A stretch of DNA of 64,000 nucleotides from CAZAOY01 sp964486925 (GCA_964486925.1 CAZAOY010000006.1:1-64000), one strand, 5' to 3'. Shown: positions 8,415-17,942, counted from the stretch's first letter. Notes: a model not told the origin generated them from the sequence alone. Made by a program: numbers and translations.

Positions 8415-9014
8415 CTATCTATTTGGTTTCTTCTTTCGTGGTTTAATCGCTTTGTGTAGTATTGGGGAGGTCTTTACTAGGCTTAGCAGTGCTGTGGCGT
8501 TCTGTGCGTCCGCAAGCGCGCTATGGCGGTTGCCGACTAGCTCCAACCCTGCCGAGCTCATAGCATTCCCTAGCGATAAAACCTGTTCGATACCCAGTAT
8601 CTTTGAATATACCTTCTGAAAATCTATCCAGTTAACAAACGGGTTTGGGATCTCATCATCGAATACGTTTTTAAGCTCACATTCACCTAACAGCTGCCGC
8701 TTATCGGTATTGCTCCATGAATAGATGGTAAAGCAGTCGTCATCACCAATCCACGAGATAAAATCCAGTATCGCAACATTAAATGGTGGAGCGGAGGATA
8801 CCATCTCATTTGTGATACCAGTAATCATAGTGCAGTTTTCTGCAATCCCGTTAATCTGGGGTTTTACATATGAGATATACTCGTCTATTATGTTAAAGTC
8901 GTTATCAAGCTTTACTGCTCCGATCTCTACAATCTCATGCTTAACCGCTTGATCGGGTTGACGATTCTCCTTTTCGATGGTATTCATCTCAAGATCGATA
9001 AAAATATGTGTCAT
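8415..9014 (-). CDS. DEDDh 3'-5' exonuclease (DnaQ/KapD-like)
   Basis: The 199-residue protein shows the exonuclease motifs in order: THIFIDLEMNT with the first Asp and Glu (Exo I), the WSNTDKRQL region (Exo II) and HSALADAQNATALL (Exo III) with the general-base His and last Asp. Single-domain members act on RNA or DNA 3' ends. It starts the run of minus-strand genes preceding the convergent acetyltransferase gene. A TTGGGCAA/TTGCCCAA inverted repeat lies just upstream, at 9044-9100. Confidence 0.82.
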   Translation of the reverse strand: MTHIFIDLEMNTIEKENRQPDQAVKHEIVEIGAVKLDNDFNIIDEYISYVKPQINGIAENCTMITGITNEMVSSAPPFNVAILDFISWIGDDDCFTIYSWSNTDKRQLLGECELKNVFDDEIPNPFVNWIDFQKVYSKILGIEQVLSLGNAMSSAGLELVGNRHSALADAQNATALLSLVKTSPILHKAIKPRKKKPNR

Positions 9015-9043
9015 GTTATATGGATACCTCCGTACCTGTTTTG

Positions 9044-9100
9044 TTGGGCAAAAATTCTAAGTCGTTGCGTTTTCTGCATAGAGTAAGTTAAATTGCCCAA
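9044..9100. promoter_or_regulatory. Inverted repeat upstream of the exonuclease gene
   Basis: TTGGGCAA (9044-9051) and TTGCCCAA (9093-9100) are perfect inverted copies separated by 41 bp, within 90 bp upstream of the exonuclease start. This could be an operator pair or a leader stem; no regulator is identifiable. Confidence 0.35.
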
Positions 9101-9134
9101 TTAATTGTGAAGATGTCAACCTTTGTAACGACTG

Positions 9135-9386
9135 CTATAGAATAAGTATAGTAATACCGGGGTTCATGGAGATAACCTTACCCTTAATCTTTGTATGCTT
9201 TAGTCGTTTTCTTACCATATCCCTAAGCGCTGTGCCTGAGGTGTATCCATGGATTATCTCTATCTCCTTTATACTTCCGTTTACCCTGCTTAGGTACTGT
9301 TCTATCTGTCTTTTTGCGGTATCAACCGTCATGTTATGTATGTCTATGGAAGCTTTTTGGTTTGATTTATATTCAACTTGTATCAT
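9135..9386 (-). CDS. Small Smr-domain protein
   Basis: This 83-residue protein is a stand-alone Smr domain like the C-terminus of MutS2. It has the IDIHNMTVDTA start of the domain and the HGYTSGTALRDMVRKRL core corresponding to the HGxGxGxLR motif. Smr domains nick or cleave nucleic acid. It lies 16 bp downstream of the NlpC/P60 peptidase gene in the same direction. Confidence 0.8.
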   Translation of the reverse strand: MIQVEYKSNQKASIDIHNMTVDTAKRQIEQYLSRVNGSIKEIEIIHGYTSGTALRDMVRKRLKHTKIKGKVISMNPGITILIL

Positions 9387-9402
9387 CTTTATTTATTCCT
9401 TT

Positions 9403-10206
9403 TTATCTCGGCTTCCAATATGACCCGACATGGGTTATTGTACTGCTGACCGCTTTGCTGTAATCTAAACTATTCGGATCAAGGCTATTTATCGAAGTCC
9501 CGCTATAGGTTTGGTTTGAATGGATAAACTGACCGCCCCCTAGATACAAAGCCATATGTCCTGGGCAGAATATTAGATCCCCCGGCTTTGCTTTGTCTAG
9601 CGGTATTTCATAGAGGTGGTTTTTCTCAAAGACTGCGTCACGATAGATTATAATACCGTTTAGCAGATACGCCATAGAACAAAGGCCAGAACAGTCTATC
9701 CCCATAAAGGTTTTCCCTCCCCAACGGTAGGGGGTGTTTAGGTAGGACAGCGCTGACAACACCACCCGCTCTCGTAATACATCCTCATGTGAGTCGATAT
9801 ATTCTTTGTTATAGTTTGGTAACGCTGTAATATGTTTTTTTACACAGTACCCCTCTCCCCCGTTATAAAGCTGTACCTTTGCAAAGATCTCATCCTCAAA
9901 GGTTTCATCTATTGTAACAAAGCTCCCCTTTGGTAGGGTGATGATAGGATTTTTTCTGTATTTTGGTGTCGGAAGTACATCCAGAAAGCTAATATTTACC
10001 ATGCTTGTAACAGGCATAGCTGTATCTATTAGCTCATTTCTTTTTACGTATCCTTCATAATTATAGTAGGTATTTATCTGTACCCAACCATTATCCTGCT
10101 CCTGTGTTATCCCTACAGGCATAGCGTAGAGCAGTTCATCCGCAAGGTTTGCGGTTTCATCAGGTGATGAGTAAACTGCTACAATAGGATTGTTTGCAAC
10201 GAGCAT
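9403..10206 (-). CDS. NlpC/P60 (C40) peptidase with N-terminal SH3 domains
   Basis: The 267-residue protein has two bacterial SH3-like domains (residues 1-130) and a C-terminal NlpC/P60 domain. The catalytic Cys is in GIDCSGLCSM and the His in CPGHMALYLGGG. It lacks a signal peptide (start MLVANNPIVAVYSS), so a cytoplasmic role like that of YkfC, cutting gamma-D-Glu-diamino acid bonds of recycled muropeptides, is more likely than wall remodelling. nagA and alr upstream support peptidoglycan recycling. AGGGGGAAG precedes the start. Confidence 0.83.
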   Translation of the reverse strand: MLVANNPIVAVYSSPDETANLADELLYAMPVGITQEQDNGWVQINTYYNYEGYVKRNELIDTAMPVTSMVNISFLDVLPTPKYRKNPIITLPKGSFVTIDETFEDEIFAKVQLYNGGEGYCVKKHITALPNYNKEYIDSHEDVLRERVVLSALSYLNTPYRWGGKTFMGIDCSGLCSMAYLLNGIIIYRDAVFEKNHLYEIPLDKAKPGDLIFCPGHMALYLGGGQFIHSNQTYSGTSINSLDPNSLDYSKAVSSTITHVGSYWKPR

Positions 10207-10277
10207 AGCTTCCCCCTATATAGATTATTAAGGTTAAAGTTACACGCCCGCATAACGCGAACGTGTAACTGTCTGCA

Positions 10278-11411
10278 TTACTTTGTGGATACCGCTCCCT
10301 TGATGATAACTGTATCCAGTGATAGATCATGGTTTAGTAAAACTATATCTGCATCCTTGTTAACGTCGATTGAACCAATGGTATCCGCCATCTTAATTGC
10401 TGTCGCCGGTATGTACGACGCTGATTTTACTGCTGTTTCCAGCGGAATCCCAAAGGATACAGCCTTTCTAACGCAGTCCATTAGATTTGTAGATGACCCT
10501 GCAATAGTTCCATCCTCTAGGGTTGCTTTTTTATCGACCACTATAACCTTCTGCCCGCCTAGCTCGTACTCACCATTTGGCATTCCTGTAGCACTCATGC
10601 TGTCGCTGATTAGGCATACACGGTCGTTCATTAGCTTAAAGGTCGCTCTAACCACCGCTCCATCAATATGAATACCGTCCGAGATAAGCTCGGTGGTAAC
10701 ATTTGAGTCGGCCGCCGCTCCTACTACCCCTGGATCTCTATGGGTAAATCCGTTCATTGCGTTGTAAAGGTGGGTCACATGGCTAGCGCCCGATAGCATT
10801 GCGTCGGTTGCTTGCTTATAGTTGCATGCGGTGTGGCCTATTGATACGGTAACGGTATCCTTTACAGCTTTGATAAACTCTTGCGAGCCCTCTAGCTCTG
10901 GAGCTAGTGATACAAGCTTTATATTGTTTCCGCTTGCTTCGTTTAGCCTGTTGTATACCTCTAAGTTCGGGTTTAACAGGCAGTCACCTCTTTGCGCACC
11001 CTTTTTAGAGTGGTTAAAGAATGGACCTTCCATGTTTATACCAATAACGGTCGCCGCCCCTTGTACAGGATTTTCAATATATTCCTTAATTGTTGACATT
11101 ATCCCTACCAGTTGCTCCTCCGGTAAGGTCATTGTTGTAGCGCAAAATGAGGTAATCCCCGCCGCGCCTTGGGTAGCCGCTAGTGTTTCTATCGCCTTTC
11201 TAGTGCCGTCGCAGGCATCACAACCCCCGCAGCCATGGGTGTGGACATCTACAAGCCCGGGAATTATGTACCTTCCTGTTCCATCCACTACCTGGCTGTC
11301 ATTAATATGTGATACATCCCCAATATGGGTTATCTTGCCGCCGCTTATATGTAGGTCTGCTTTTACAAAGCGAAAGCTTTTGTCTAGAACCAGTCCACCT
11401 TTAATAATCAT
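10278..11411 (-). CDS. nagA: N-acetylglucosamine-6-phosphate deacetylase
   Basis: The 377-residue amidohydrolase has the metal-binding HTHGCGGCDACDG motif near residue 58, GINMEGPFF, the HLYNAMNGFTHRDPG block and the catalytic Asp in LISDSMSATGMP. It deacetylates GlcNAc-6-P to glucosamine-6-P, feeding amino sugars into glycolysis or wall synthesis. Length fits the family. It sits between alr and the NlpC/P60 gene on the same strand. No nagB is visible in the window. Confidence 0.92.
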   Translation of the reverse strand: MIIKGGLVLDKSFRFVKADLHISGGKITHIGDVSHINDSQVVDGTGRYIIPGLVDVHTHGCGGCDACDGTRKAIETLAATQGAAGITSFCATTMTLPEEQLVGIMSTIKEYIENPVQGAATVIGINMEGPFFNHSKKGAQRGDCLLNPNLEVYNRLNEASGNNIKLVSLAPELEGSQEFIKAVKDTVTVSIGHTACNYKQATDAMLSGASHVTHLYNAMNGFTHRDPGVVGAAADSNVTTELISDGIHIDGAVVRATFKLMNDRVCLISDSMSATGMPNGEYELGGQKVIVVDKKATLEDGTIAGSSTNLMDCVRKAVSFGIPLETAVKSASYIPATAIKMADTIGSIDVNKDADIVLLNHDLSLDTVIIKGAVSTK

Positions 11412-11589
11412 ATCTTTTCCCTCTTTTCTTTTTATATCTTTATGTAGCTATATACCATCTTTCTCCTCTACTTTTTATATACCTCATGTCCCTTAGCTTT
11501 ACATAATAAGCAAGAAAAAGCACCATAGATAATTAGCCACACTATTATTCTACTACAAACCATCTGCTATTTCAATAGTTTTTGCCAAC

Positions 11590-12801
11590 TTATTTAAACT
11601 TTTTTCTATTAATATACTCTACAGCGTTTATAATGCGCCCATTTTTTATATATACCCGCGGCACTCTCCTACCTATTACACATACTACCTCATAGGATAT
11701 AGTCCCCGTAAGCTGTGCTACCTCATCAAAGGTAATGGTTTGGTTTCCGTCGCTTCCTATTAACGTCACAATATCACCTGTCTTAACCTCAACGTTAGAC
11801 ACATCAACCATTAGCTGATCCATACATATATTCCCCACAATAGGGCACGAACAGCCATTTATTAGTACCCTTCCGACCTGCGATAGCCGACGTGAGTAAC
11901 CGTCTGCATATCCGATAGGGATAGTTGCAATTGCGGTGTCACTCTCTGCTACAAACCGCCTACCGTAACCTACACTAACCCCCGCCTTTACCGTCTTTAC
12001 CATAGCGACAACGCTCTTTAGCTCGAGTATTGGTTTTACCTTTATCCCATCCGCATATGGACAGGGGTCGATACCGTATAGTATTATCCCCATCCGTGCA
12101 TAATCACAGTGGTTGTTATCAGATATAGAAGGGTAGCATGAAGCGCCCGCACTGTTTTGAATATGAATCTCCCCTACGTCATGCCCGCATTGCCGAATTT
12201 TATCAACAGCTTTAAAGAATGTATCTGCTTGGTATCTTGTATAAGCGGTGGACTCCTCATCGTCCATATCTGCACTTGAAAGATGGGAGAAGTAGCCTTT
12301 GATATTAATCCCCTCTAGGGAGTATAACTGCTTAATCTCATCAATATTTATGCTACCTAGATTATCCAGATCATCCACTGTAAAACCTAGTCTGTTCATA
12401 CCTGTATCAAGCTTTACGTGGGCTTCTATTGTTATCCCATGGTTAATGCATACCTGATTTACCGCCTTTGCATACTCTAAGCTATAAATGGTTTGGATAA
12501 AGCTATACTTTTTAACAAGCGGAACATCCTCTATCGGGGTGTAACCGAGTATTAAAATCTGTGCATTACTTCCGTCACTGCGTAGCGATATCCCTTCCTC
12601 AAGGTTTGACACTGCAAAGAAGTCTACCCCCAGATCCTCTAGAGATTGTGCAATTACCCTATCACCATGTCCATATCCGTCTGCCTTTATAACCGCCATG
12701 ACCTTTGTTCTGCTTGATAAACTTGACTTTATACTATATAGATTCTCCTCAAGAAGGTCTAAATTTATCTCTGCCCAAGTTCGGCGCTGAAATTTATCCA
12801 T
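11590..12801 (-). CDS. alr: Alanine racemase
   Basis: The 403-residue PLP enzyme carries the cofactor lysine in VIKADGYGHGD near residue 39, the second-base region SVGYGRRF and YARMGIILYG. It makes D-alanine for the cell wall. The start at 12801 (MDKFQRRTWAEINLDLL) is chosen because AGGAG lies 6 bp upstream; the longer frame upstream of it has no ribosome site. About 250 bp of unusual AT-rich repeats lie upstream. Confidence 0.93.
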   Translation of the reverse strand: MDKFQRRTWAEINLDLLEENLYSIKSSLSSRTKVMAVIKADGYGHGDRVIAQSLEDLGVDFFAVSNLEEGISLRSDGSNAQILILGYTPIEDVPLVKKYSFIQTIYSLEYAKAVNQVCINHGITIEAHVKLDTGMNRLGFTVDDLDNLGSINIDEIKQLYSLEGINIKGYFSHLSSADMDDEESTAYTRYQADTFFKAVDKIRQCGHDVGEIHIQNSAGASCYPSISDNNHCDYARMGIILYGIDPCPYADGIKVKPILELKSVVAMVKTVKAGVSVGYGRRFVAESDTAIATIPIGYADGYSRRLSQVGRVLINGCSCPIVGNICMDQLMVDVSNVEVKTGDIVTLIGSDGNQTITFDEVAQLTGTISYEVVCVIGRRVPRVYIKNGRIINAVEYINRKKFK

Positions 12802-12861
12802 GAAGTTACTCCTGTTAGCGTTTTTTTGTATACATTTTGTAATACTTTTGTAACCATTTTG

Positions 12862-12960
12862 CAATGTTTAAACTGTTTCAACATGGTTTTAAACAGTTGT
12901 TAGATATTTTTTAAGCCTTTTATCAAGGTTATAAACATTCTCAACATGGTTTTAAACATG
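12862..12960. repeat. Short repeated motif CAACATGGTTTTAAACA upstream of alr
   Basis: The 17-bp sequence CAACATGGTTTTAAACA occurs at 12879-12895 and again at 12942-12958. Each copy sits inside a small palindrome (AAACTGTTT/AAACAGTT and AACATG/CATGTT). Related GTTGAAAAC copies follow at about 13010-13040, and a similar AAACATTCTCAACA block is found near 60830. This suggests binding sites for an unknown regulator or a dispersed repeat. Confidence 0.5.
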
Positions 12961-13059
12961 TTTTCATCCCATTAATGTTAAAAATATCTCTATACTTTCT
13001 GTATCAACGTTGAAAACTACGATATAAATGTTGAAAACCCATTGGAAATGTTTAAAGTT

Positions 13060-13542
13060 CTACTTTTTTCGACGAAGTTGTTTAAAGAAGTCTGTTAATA
13101 ACTTTGAACATTGTTCCTCCATTAAACCGGGGGTTATCTTAACATTATGGTTTAAACCAAGGCTGTTAATATCTGTCACCGATCCCGCACATCCTGCACG
13201 TTTATCAAACGCCCCAAAATACAGATTATCAACCCTTGCATTAACAATCGCCCCCATACACATAGCGCAGGGCTCTAACGTTACATATAAGCTACACCCG
13301 GTAAGCCTCCACCGCTCTAGATATTTACAAGCATTGGTTATCGCCTCTATTTCGGCATGTGCTATAGCGCTATTTGTGGTTTCACGTTTATTATATCCTG
13401 TAGCAATTATCTCATGGTTATGCACTATAACTGCGCCTATTGGCACTTCGTTGATTAGCCTTGCAAGCATAGCTTGTTCTATAGCTTTTTCCATATATAA
13501 ACGGTGAATCCCGTTAAACCCGCTATCTACTGTATCTATCAC
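13060..13542 (-). CDS. tadA: tRNA-specific adenosine deaminase
   Basis: The 160-residue zinc deaminase has HAEIEAI with the catalytic Glu near residue 62 and the PCAMCMGAI zinc-binding motif near 94. It converts A34 to inosine in tRNA-Arg. The start is GTG at 13542 with AAGGAG 6 bp upstream. The 5' leader is a tandem repeat array that begins at a promoter about 330 bp upstream (13865-13893), an unusual arrangement for a housekeeping gene. Confidence 0.9.
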   Translation of the reverse strand: MIDTVDSGFNGIHRLYMEKAIEQAMLARLINEVPIGAVIVHNHEIIATGYNKRETTNSAIAHAEIEAITNACKYLERWRLTGCSLYVTLEPCAMCMGAIVNARVDNLYFGAFDKRAGCAGSVTDINSLGLNHNVKITPGLMEEQCSKLLTDFFKQLRRKK

Positions 13543-13594
13543 AACTGCTCCTTATAACTTTATAATTATTCAGTTATTTATAATTGGTAAAGCG

Positions 13595-13893
13595 AAGCTT
13601 TACTTCCTTTATTGTGTTTATTATAACATAACATGAAAGTCNNNNNNNNNNNNNNNNNNNNNNNNNNNNNNNNNNNNNNNNNNNNNNNNNNNNNNNNNNN
13701 NNNNNNNNNNNNNNNNNNNNNNNNNNNNNNNNNNNNNNNNNAAGCTTTACTTCCTTTATTGTGTTTATTATAACATAACATGAAAGTCGTCTAGACTTTC
13801 TTCCTTTTTAGTTTCAATAAACACTTCTGTAGTAAAGCGAAGCTTTACTTCCTTTATTGTGTTTATTATAACATGGATATGCGTAAAAATCAA
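13595..13893 (-). repeat. Tandem repeat array A (98-bp unit) with its promoter, in the tadA leader
   Basis: Read on the minus strand, TTGATT (13893-13888), a 17-bp spacer and TATAAT (13870-13865) form a promoter whose -10 is the first block of the repeat. The unit is TATAATAAACAC, an A-rich AAAGGAAG, a GTAAAGC-TTC-GCTTTAC hairpin, GTGTTTATTG, 14 variable bases, and the hairpin GAAAGTC-TAGAC-GACTTTC, then restarts. The AAGCTTTAC landmark recurs at 13840, 13742 and 13595; the first two are 98 bp apart. A scaffold gap hides an unknown number of units. The last partial unit ends just before the tadA ribosome site. Confidence 0.85.
13642..13741. other. Scaffold gap of 100 N inside array A
   Basis: Exactly 100 N, the conventional placeholder for a gap of unknown size. 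Both flanks are repeat sequence, so the break comes from the tandem repeat and the real length cannot be known here. Confidence 0.95.
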
Positions 13894-13961
13894 GATAAAT
13901 GTATTGTTGTTAACATGTAAAGGTATTAGAGTAACAATGTAAACTCTGCTGATCATAAAAC

Positions 13962-13991
13962 AACACCTTGCAAGGTTGTTGACAAGGTGTT
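13962..13991 (-). terminator. Terminator of the ABC exporter operon
   Basis: AACACCTTG and CAAGGTGTT form a 9-bp stem followed on the minus strand by GTTGTTTT. It lies 19 bp after the stop of the second exporter gene and just upstream of the array A promoter. Confidence 0.7.
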
Positions 13992-14009
13992 GAATGTATT
14001 GTTGAAAGT

Positions 14010-15776
14010 TTAGGCTAGCTGTGATGTGTATAGATTGTAATAATCACCTTTTTTCGCCAGAAGTTCATCGTGTGAACCGCATTCGGTAATACCTTTGTTT
14101 GATATGTACATTATCTTATCACAGTTTTTTATTGTTGAAAGCCTGTGGGCTATTATAAAACTGGTTCTCCCTTTAAGCATTGCAAGCAGTGCTTGTTGAA
14201 GCATTAACTCGGTCTTTGCGTCAATAGAGGAGGTTGCTTCATCTAGGATTAGTATCTTTGGGTCAGCTATTAACGTTCGTGCGAAGGATAAAAGCTGTTT
14301 TTGCCCCTGCGATAATCGAGAGCCACGTTCGTTTACCTCTGTTTCATATCCGTTATCCATTGCGGTAATAAAGTCATGTGCGTATACCGTCTTGCAGGCA
14401 TTCACTACCTCTTCATGGGTAGCGTTTAGGTTTCCGTATTTAATATTATCCTCTATTGTGCCAGAGAAGATAAAGCTATCCTGTAGCATAATCCCCATCT
14501 GTGACCTAAGGGAGTGAAGCGTCACATCCGACACGCTGTATCCGTCTAGCAGTATCTTACCTGCGTTAATATCATAAAACCGTGAGATAAGGTTTACTAT
14601 GGTGGTCTTTCCTGCTCCTGTTGGCCCTACCAGTGCAATACTTTCACCCGCCTTTACCTCAAAGCTTACGTTTTCTAGGATGTTAACCTTATTATCATAC
14701 GAGAATGTGACATCTTTAAAGATTACATCTCCAGATATCGGAGGCATTGTTATAGCACCCTGTTTATCATCAATATCCACCTTTTCATCCAGCAGCTCAA
14801 ATATCCTTTCAAGATATGCAATGGAGTTTATGAACTGGTTATATATGTTGGAGATACTTGATATCGGTTGCCAGAATCTCCATGCGTAGCCACCCATTGT
14901 AAGGAGTACCCCAAAGGAGATGCTACCGGAAAGGAAGATAACCCCTATTAGGTACATACATCCAACTACAATAGTTGATAGGTTATCAACCGTCACCCAG
15001 ATTAGGTTACCTGTATACTGCGCACTTAACCATGCTTTTTTTGCATCCGTGCTTAACCTATCGAATATCCTTGCGTTCTCTTCCTCCCGTGTAAACACCT
15101 GTGTAATATTTGTACCGTCGATACTTTCGCTTAGGTATGCGTTTAGGTTGGAGTTTTTGTTGGAGATCTTCTGCCAAGCACGACGCTGATGGGGTTTTAG
15201 GATAAATGTAATTACCGTAAAGATGGGTACTCCCGCTACAATTACAAGGGTAAGTGATGGACTGGTCAGAAGCATGTATACTAAAATTATTGCAATGTTT
15301 ATTAGCTCTAGTATAAAGTTAATAAGTCCGTTTGAGAGCATATCCGACACGTTGTTTGGGTAGTTTACCACCCTTATTAGTATCTTACCCTGTGGGCGGT
15401 CGTCGTAATATTTAAACGGAAGCCGTTGCAGGTGTTCAAAGATATCCTTTCTTATATCAAAGATTATATCCTGTGAAACCACAAGCATTATCTTTGACCG
15501 TGCTACCGACAGCGAAACACTTATTACTATAGTAAGCGCCAGTGATATAGCTAGGATGATAAGAAGTCTATAATCCTTTGCCGGTACAGCCTTATCAACC
15601 GTCGCACCTAGTATCATTGGGGACGCTAGACCGATTACAGCAGACAACACCGATAGTATAAAGGCGGTAACCATCTTTTTTGTATGCCGTTTTATGTAGA
15701 CCAGCGCACGCACTAAATTTTTAAAGCTAAAGGGGGCTTCTAGGGTTTCATCAATATCAAATTTATTTCTCGCCAT
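14010..15776 (-). CDS. ABC exporter half-transporter, catalytic-site subunit
   Basis: The 588-residue protein has an N-terminal six-helix exporter domain (about residues 35-320) and a C-terminal ATPase with Walker A GPTGAGKTT, signature RLSQGQKQ, Walker B KILILDEATSSID with the catalytic Glu, and H-loop IIAHRLST. It pairs with the gene immediately upstream (27 bp), which carries Asp in place of this Glu; such asymmetry marks heterodimeric multidrug or lipid exporters of the BmrCD/TM287-288 type. Cargo cannot be told. Confidence 0.9.
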   Translation of the reverse strand: MARNKFDIDETLEAPFSFKNLVRALVYIKRHTKKMVTAFILSVLSAVIGLASPMILGATVDKAVPAKDYRLLIILAISLALTIVISVSLSVARSKIMLVVSQDIIFDIRKDIFEHLQRLPFKYYDDRPQGKILIRVVNYPNNVSDMLSNGLINFILELINIAIILVYMLLTSPSLTLVIVAGVPIFTVITFILKPHQRRAWQKISNKNSNLNAYLSESIDGTNITQVFTREEENARIFDRLSTDAKKAWLSAQYTGNLIWVTVDNLSTIVVGCMYLIGVIFLSGSISFGVLLTMGGYAWRFWQPISSISNIYNQFINSIAYLERIFELLDEKVDIDDKQGAITMPPISGDVIFKDVTFSYDNKVNILENVSFEVKAGESIALVGPTGAGKTTIVNLISRFYDINAGKILLDGYSVSDVTLHSLRSQMGIMLQDSFIFSGTIEDNIKYGNLNATHEEVVNACKTVYAHDFITAMDNGYETEVNERGSRLSQGQKQLLSFARTLIADPKILILDEATSSIDAKTELMLQQALLAMLKGRTSFIIAHRLSTIKNCDKIMYISNKGITECGSHDELLAKKGDYYNLYTSQLA

Positions 15777-15803
15777 ATATAATACCGTCCTTCTTGTGAA
15801 ATA

Positions 15804-17564
15804 CTACTCATCACCATGTTGAAGTTTATAGACGTCCTGATAGTAACCCTTGACCTTTATAAGCTCGTTATGGGTACCCATCTGTTTAATCTCGCCGTCC
15901 TCCATAGTTATTATCATATCAGCATCCTTCGTTGAGGATATCCTTTGTGCAATTATAATCTTTGTGCATTCAAACTCCAGATTGGAAAGCCCCTCTTGTA
16001 TATGCTTTTCGGTTTCTAGGTCGACCGCAGAGGTGGTATCGTCAAGGATTAGTATTGAGGGCTTTATCGCTAGTGCTCTAGCTAATGCAAGACGCTGTTT
16101 TTGTCCTCCCGATAGCCCTGTGCCACGTTCCCCAATAAGCGTATCAAACCCCTCCTGCATTTTGTATACAAAGTCCGCCGCTGCAATATCAGCATACCTT
16201 CTTACCTGTTCCTCTAGCATTGAGGAGTCACCGTAGGCGATATTGCTGTCAACGGTATCGGAGAATAGAAATACCTCTTGGGTGGTAAGACCAATGCTAT
16301 GGCGAAGATCCCTAAGGTTATACATCCTTACAGGGATGTCATTGATTAGCACATCCCCTTTTGTACAGTCATAAAGCCTTGGTATAAGGCTAACCAGAGA
16401 GGTCTTTCCACACCCTGTAGGCCCCATTATTGCAACGGTACTACCTTTTTTAATGGTAAAGCTTATATCCTTTAGTATCTGCGATTTATTCAGTGTAAGC
16501 GATACGGATGAGAAGGTGATATCCCCTGTAATCTTTTCTTCACCCTTATCTATACAGTCCGGACGGCTGGATATAGTTGATTTTGCATAATATACCTCAA
16601 TAATCTTGTTAGCACTTGCAAAAAAACGCTGGGTATCGTTTAGCAGCATACCTATCATCCTCATTGGATTGGTAAGAAGCCACGCAAGTGAGTTAAACGC
16701 TAGGAATGTTCCCGGAGTTAGTCTACCGCTAATCATAAAGATTCCGCCAAATAATAACACCACCACTCCAATAGATTGGCATAGCATATCTATATAAGGA
16801 AAGAAGCTTAGCCACGCAAGGGTAGCTTTTAGGCTTTGTTTTCTATAGCTATCATTCTTTTCCTCAAACTTTTCGCACTCATACCTTTCATTTGCAAATG
16901 CCTTTACCACCTTGTTACCTGCAATGTTTTCCTGCGCCGCTGTGTTTAGCTTCGCTTGACGATCCCGTAACTCAACATACATTGGTCTAATCTTAGATGA
17001 AAACTTTTTGGACAGCACGGCTATTACTGGGGTAATAACCAGTAGACTTAAGGTAAATAATGGGTCTTTTGACATCATATAGGCAATTACGATTACAAAT
17101 ATAAGAATATTTTCTATAGCCATCCTAGCTATCCAGCATACTGCATGACGAATAAGCTCAAGATCCCCCGTTAATCTTGTCATAAGATCACCTGTGCGGT
17201 TTTTGGTAAAGTAATCCTTGTCTTGTGAGGCTATATTTCGGTATAGCTCGGTTCTTAGCTTGTGTAAAAGCCGTTGGGAGGTTTTTTCATACTGAATTAT
17301 CCCAAAATAGTTTATACCAGTCTTGATAAGTGAGAAGGATATCATCCCTATTACAAGTAGTATTAAACGATTGACTAGCTCCTCCTTCGGGATTATCCCC
17401 TTTGGTAACTCCATAACCACCTCATCCACAATCTTTTGGTAAAAGACTGAGTTTGAGAGTATCATTACGGAAAATATGCAGGTCGCTACTATCCCCATTA
17501 TATAGCGTGTGCGATAGCCCTTCATATGACTCCATACAAATTTAAGCTGAAACAAATACGCCAC
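15804..17564 (-). CDS. ABC exporter half-transporter, degenerate-site subunit
   Basis: The 586-residue protein has the exporter membrane domain (about 20-310) and an ATPase with Walker A GPTGCGKTS, intact signature GLSGGQKQR and Walker B SILILDDTTSAVD, where Asp replaces the catalytic Glu. The H-loop region reads IIAQRISS, with Gln in place of the switch His, a second sign of a degenerate ATP site. It is first in the two-gene operon. The upstream intergenic region has a long inverted repeat at 17614-17647. Confidence 0.9.
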   Translation of the reverse strand: MAYLFQLKFVWSHMKGYRTRYIMGIVATCIFSVMILSNSVFYQKIVDEVVMELPKGIIPKEELVNRLILLVIGMISFSLIKTGINYFGIIQYEKTSQRLLHKLRTELYRNIASQDKDYFTKNRTGDLMTRLTGDLELIRHAVCWIARMAIENILIFVIVIAYMMSKDPLFTLSLLVITPVIAVLSKKFSSKIRPMYVELRDRQAKLNTAAQENIAGNKVVKAFANERYECEKFEEKNDSYRKQSLKATLAWLSFFPYIDMLCQSIGVVVLLFGGIFMISGRLTPGTFLAFNSLAWLLTNPMRMIGMLLNDTQRFFASANKIIEVYYAKSTISSRPDCIDKGEEKITGDITFSSVSLTLNKSQILKDISFTIKKGSTVAIMGPTGCGKTSLVSLIPRLYDCTKGDVLINDIPVRMYNLRDLRHSIGLTTQEVFLFSDTVDSNIAYGDSSMLEEQVRRYADIAAADFVYKMQEGFDTLIGERGTGLSGGQKQRLALARALAIKPSILILDDTTSAVDLETEKHIQEGLSNLEFECTKIIIAQRISSTKDADMIITMEDGEIKQMGTHNELIKVKGYYQDVYKLQHGDE

Positions 17565-17613
17565 CCCTTTCTTTGTATTGTCATCACATTACCACAGTAA
17601 ATCATTACTACAT

Positions 17614-17647
17614 AGGTTGTCACACGCATTTCGCGTGTTTACAACTT
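17614..17647. promoter_or_regulatory. Inverted repeat upstream of the ABC exporter operon
   Basis: AGGTTGT and ACAACTT flank an inner ACACGC/GCGTGT pair around a 5-bp centre. No T-run follows on either strand, so this is more likely an operator or leader hairpin. It sits about 50 bp upstream of the exporter start. The region 17565-18011 otherwise holds the divergent comM promoter and AT-rich DNA. Confidence 0.5.
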
Positions 17648-17913
17648 GGATTATTTATTTAGTGTCTTTGATAATGCTTTGACACAATAGGTTTTAAACA
17701 TAAGGCTGTCACCTTTGAATAGAGTAACAGCTTGGTTAAAATGTACAAATACTATTATAATACTATTTTCTAAAATTGCAAGCCTTTTGAGAAAAAAGAT
17801 ATATAAGCTTTTGGTCAAAATTTCACCTTTTTTGTTAATGTTAACAGTCTGTTATCCATAGTCTACTTTTATAGCTATTCTGTATACATTCAATGTACAT
17901 CTGTAAATATTTG

Positions 17914-17942
17914 TTGACTTTTTTAGTTAAAAAAGTTATAAT
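17914..17942 (+). promoter_or_regulatory. Sigma-A promoter of the comM-like gene
   Basis: TTGACT, a 17-bp spacer and a perfect TATAAT, about 70 bp before the start codon. Confidence 0.8.

Noticed and set aside
13578..13956. Protein-coding ORFs over array A on the minus strand
   Set aside because: They arise from the repeat, lack ribosome sites, cross the N gap, and the 98-bp unit shifts frame each cycle.
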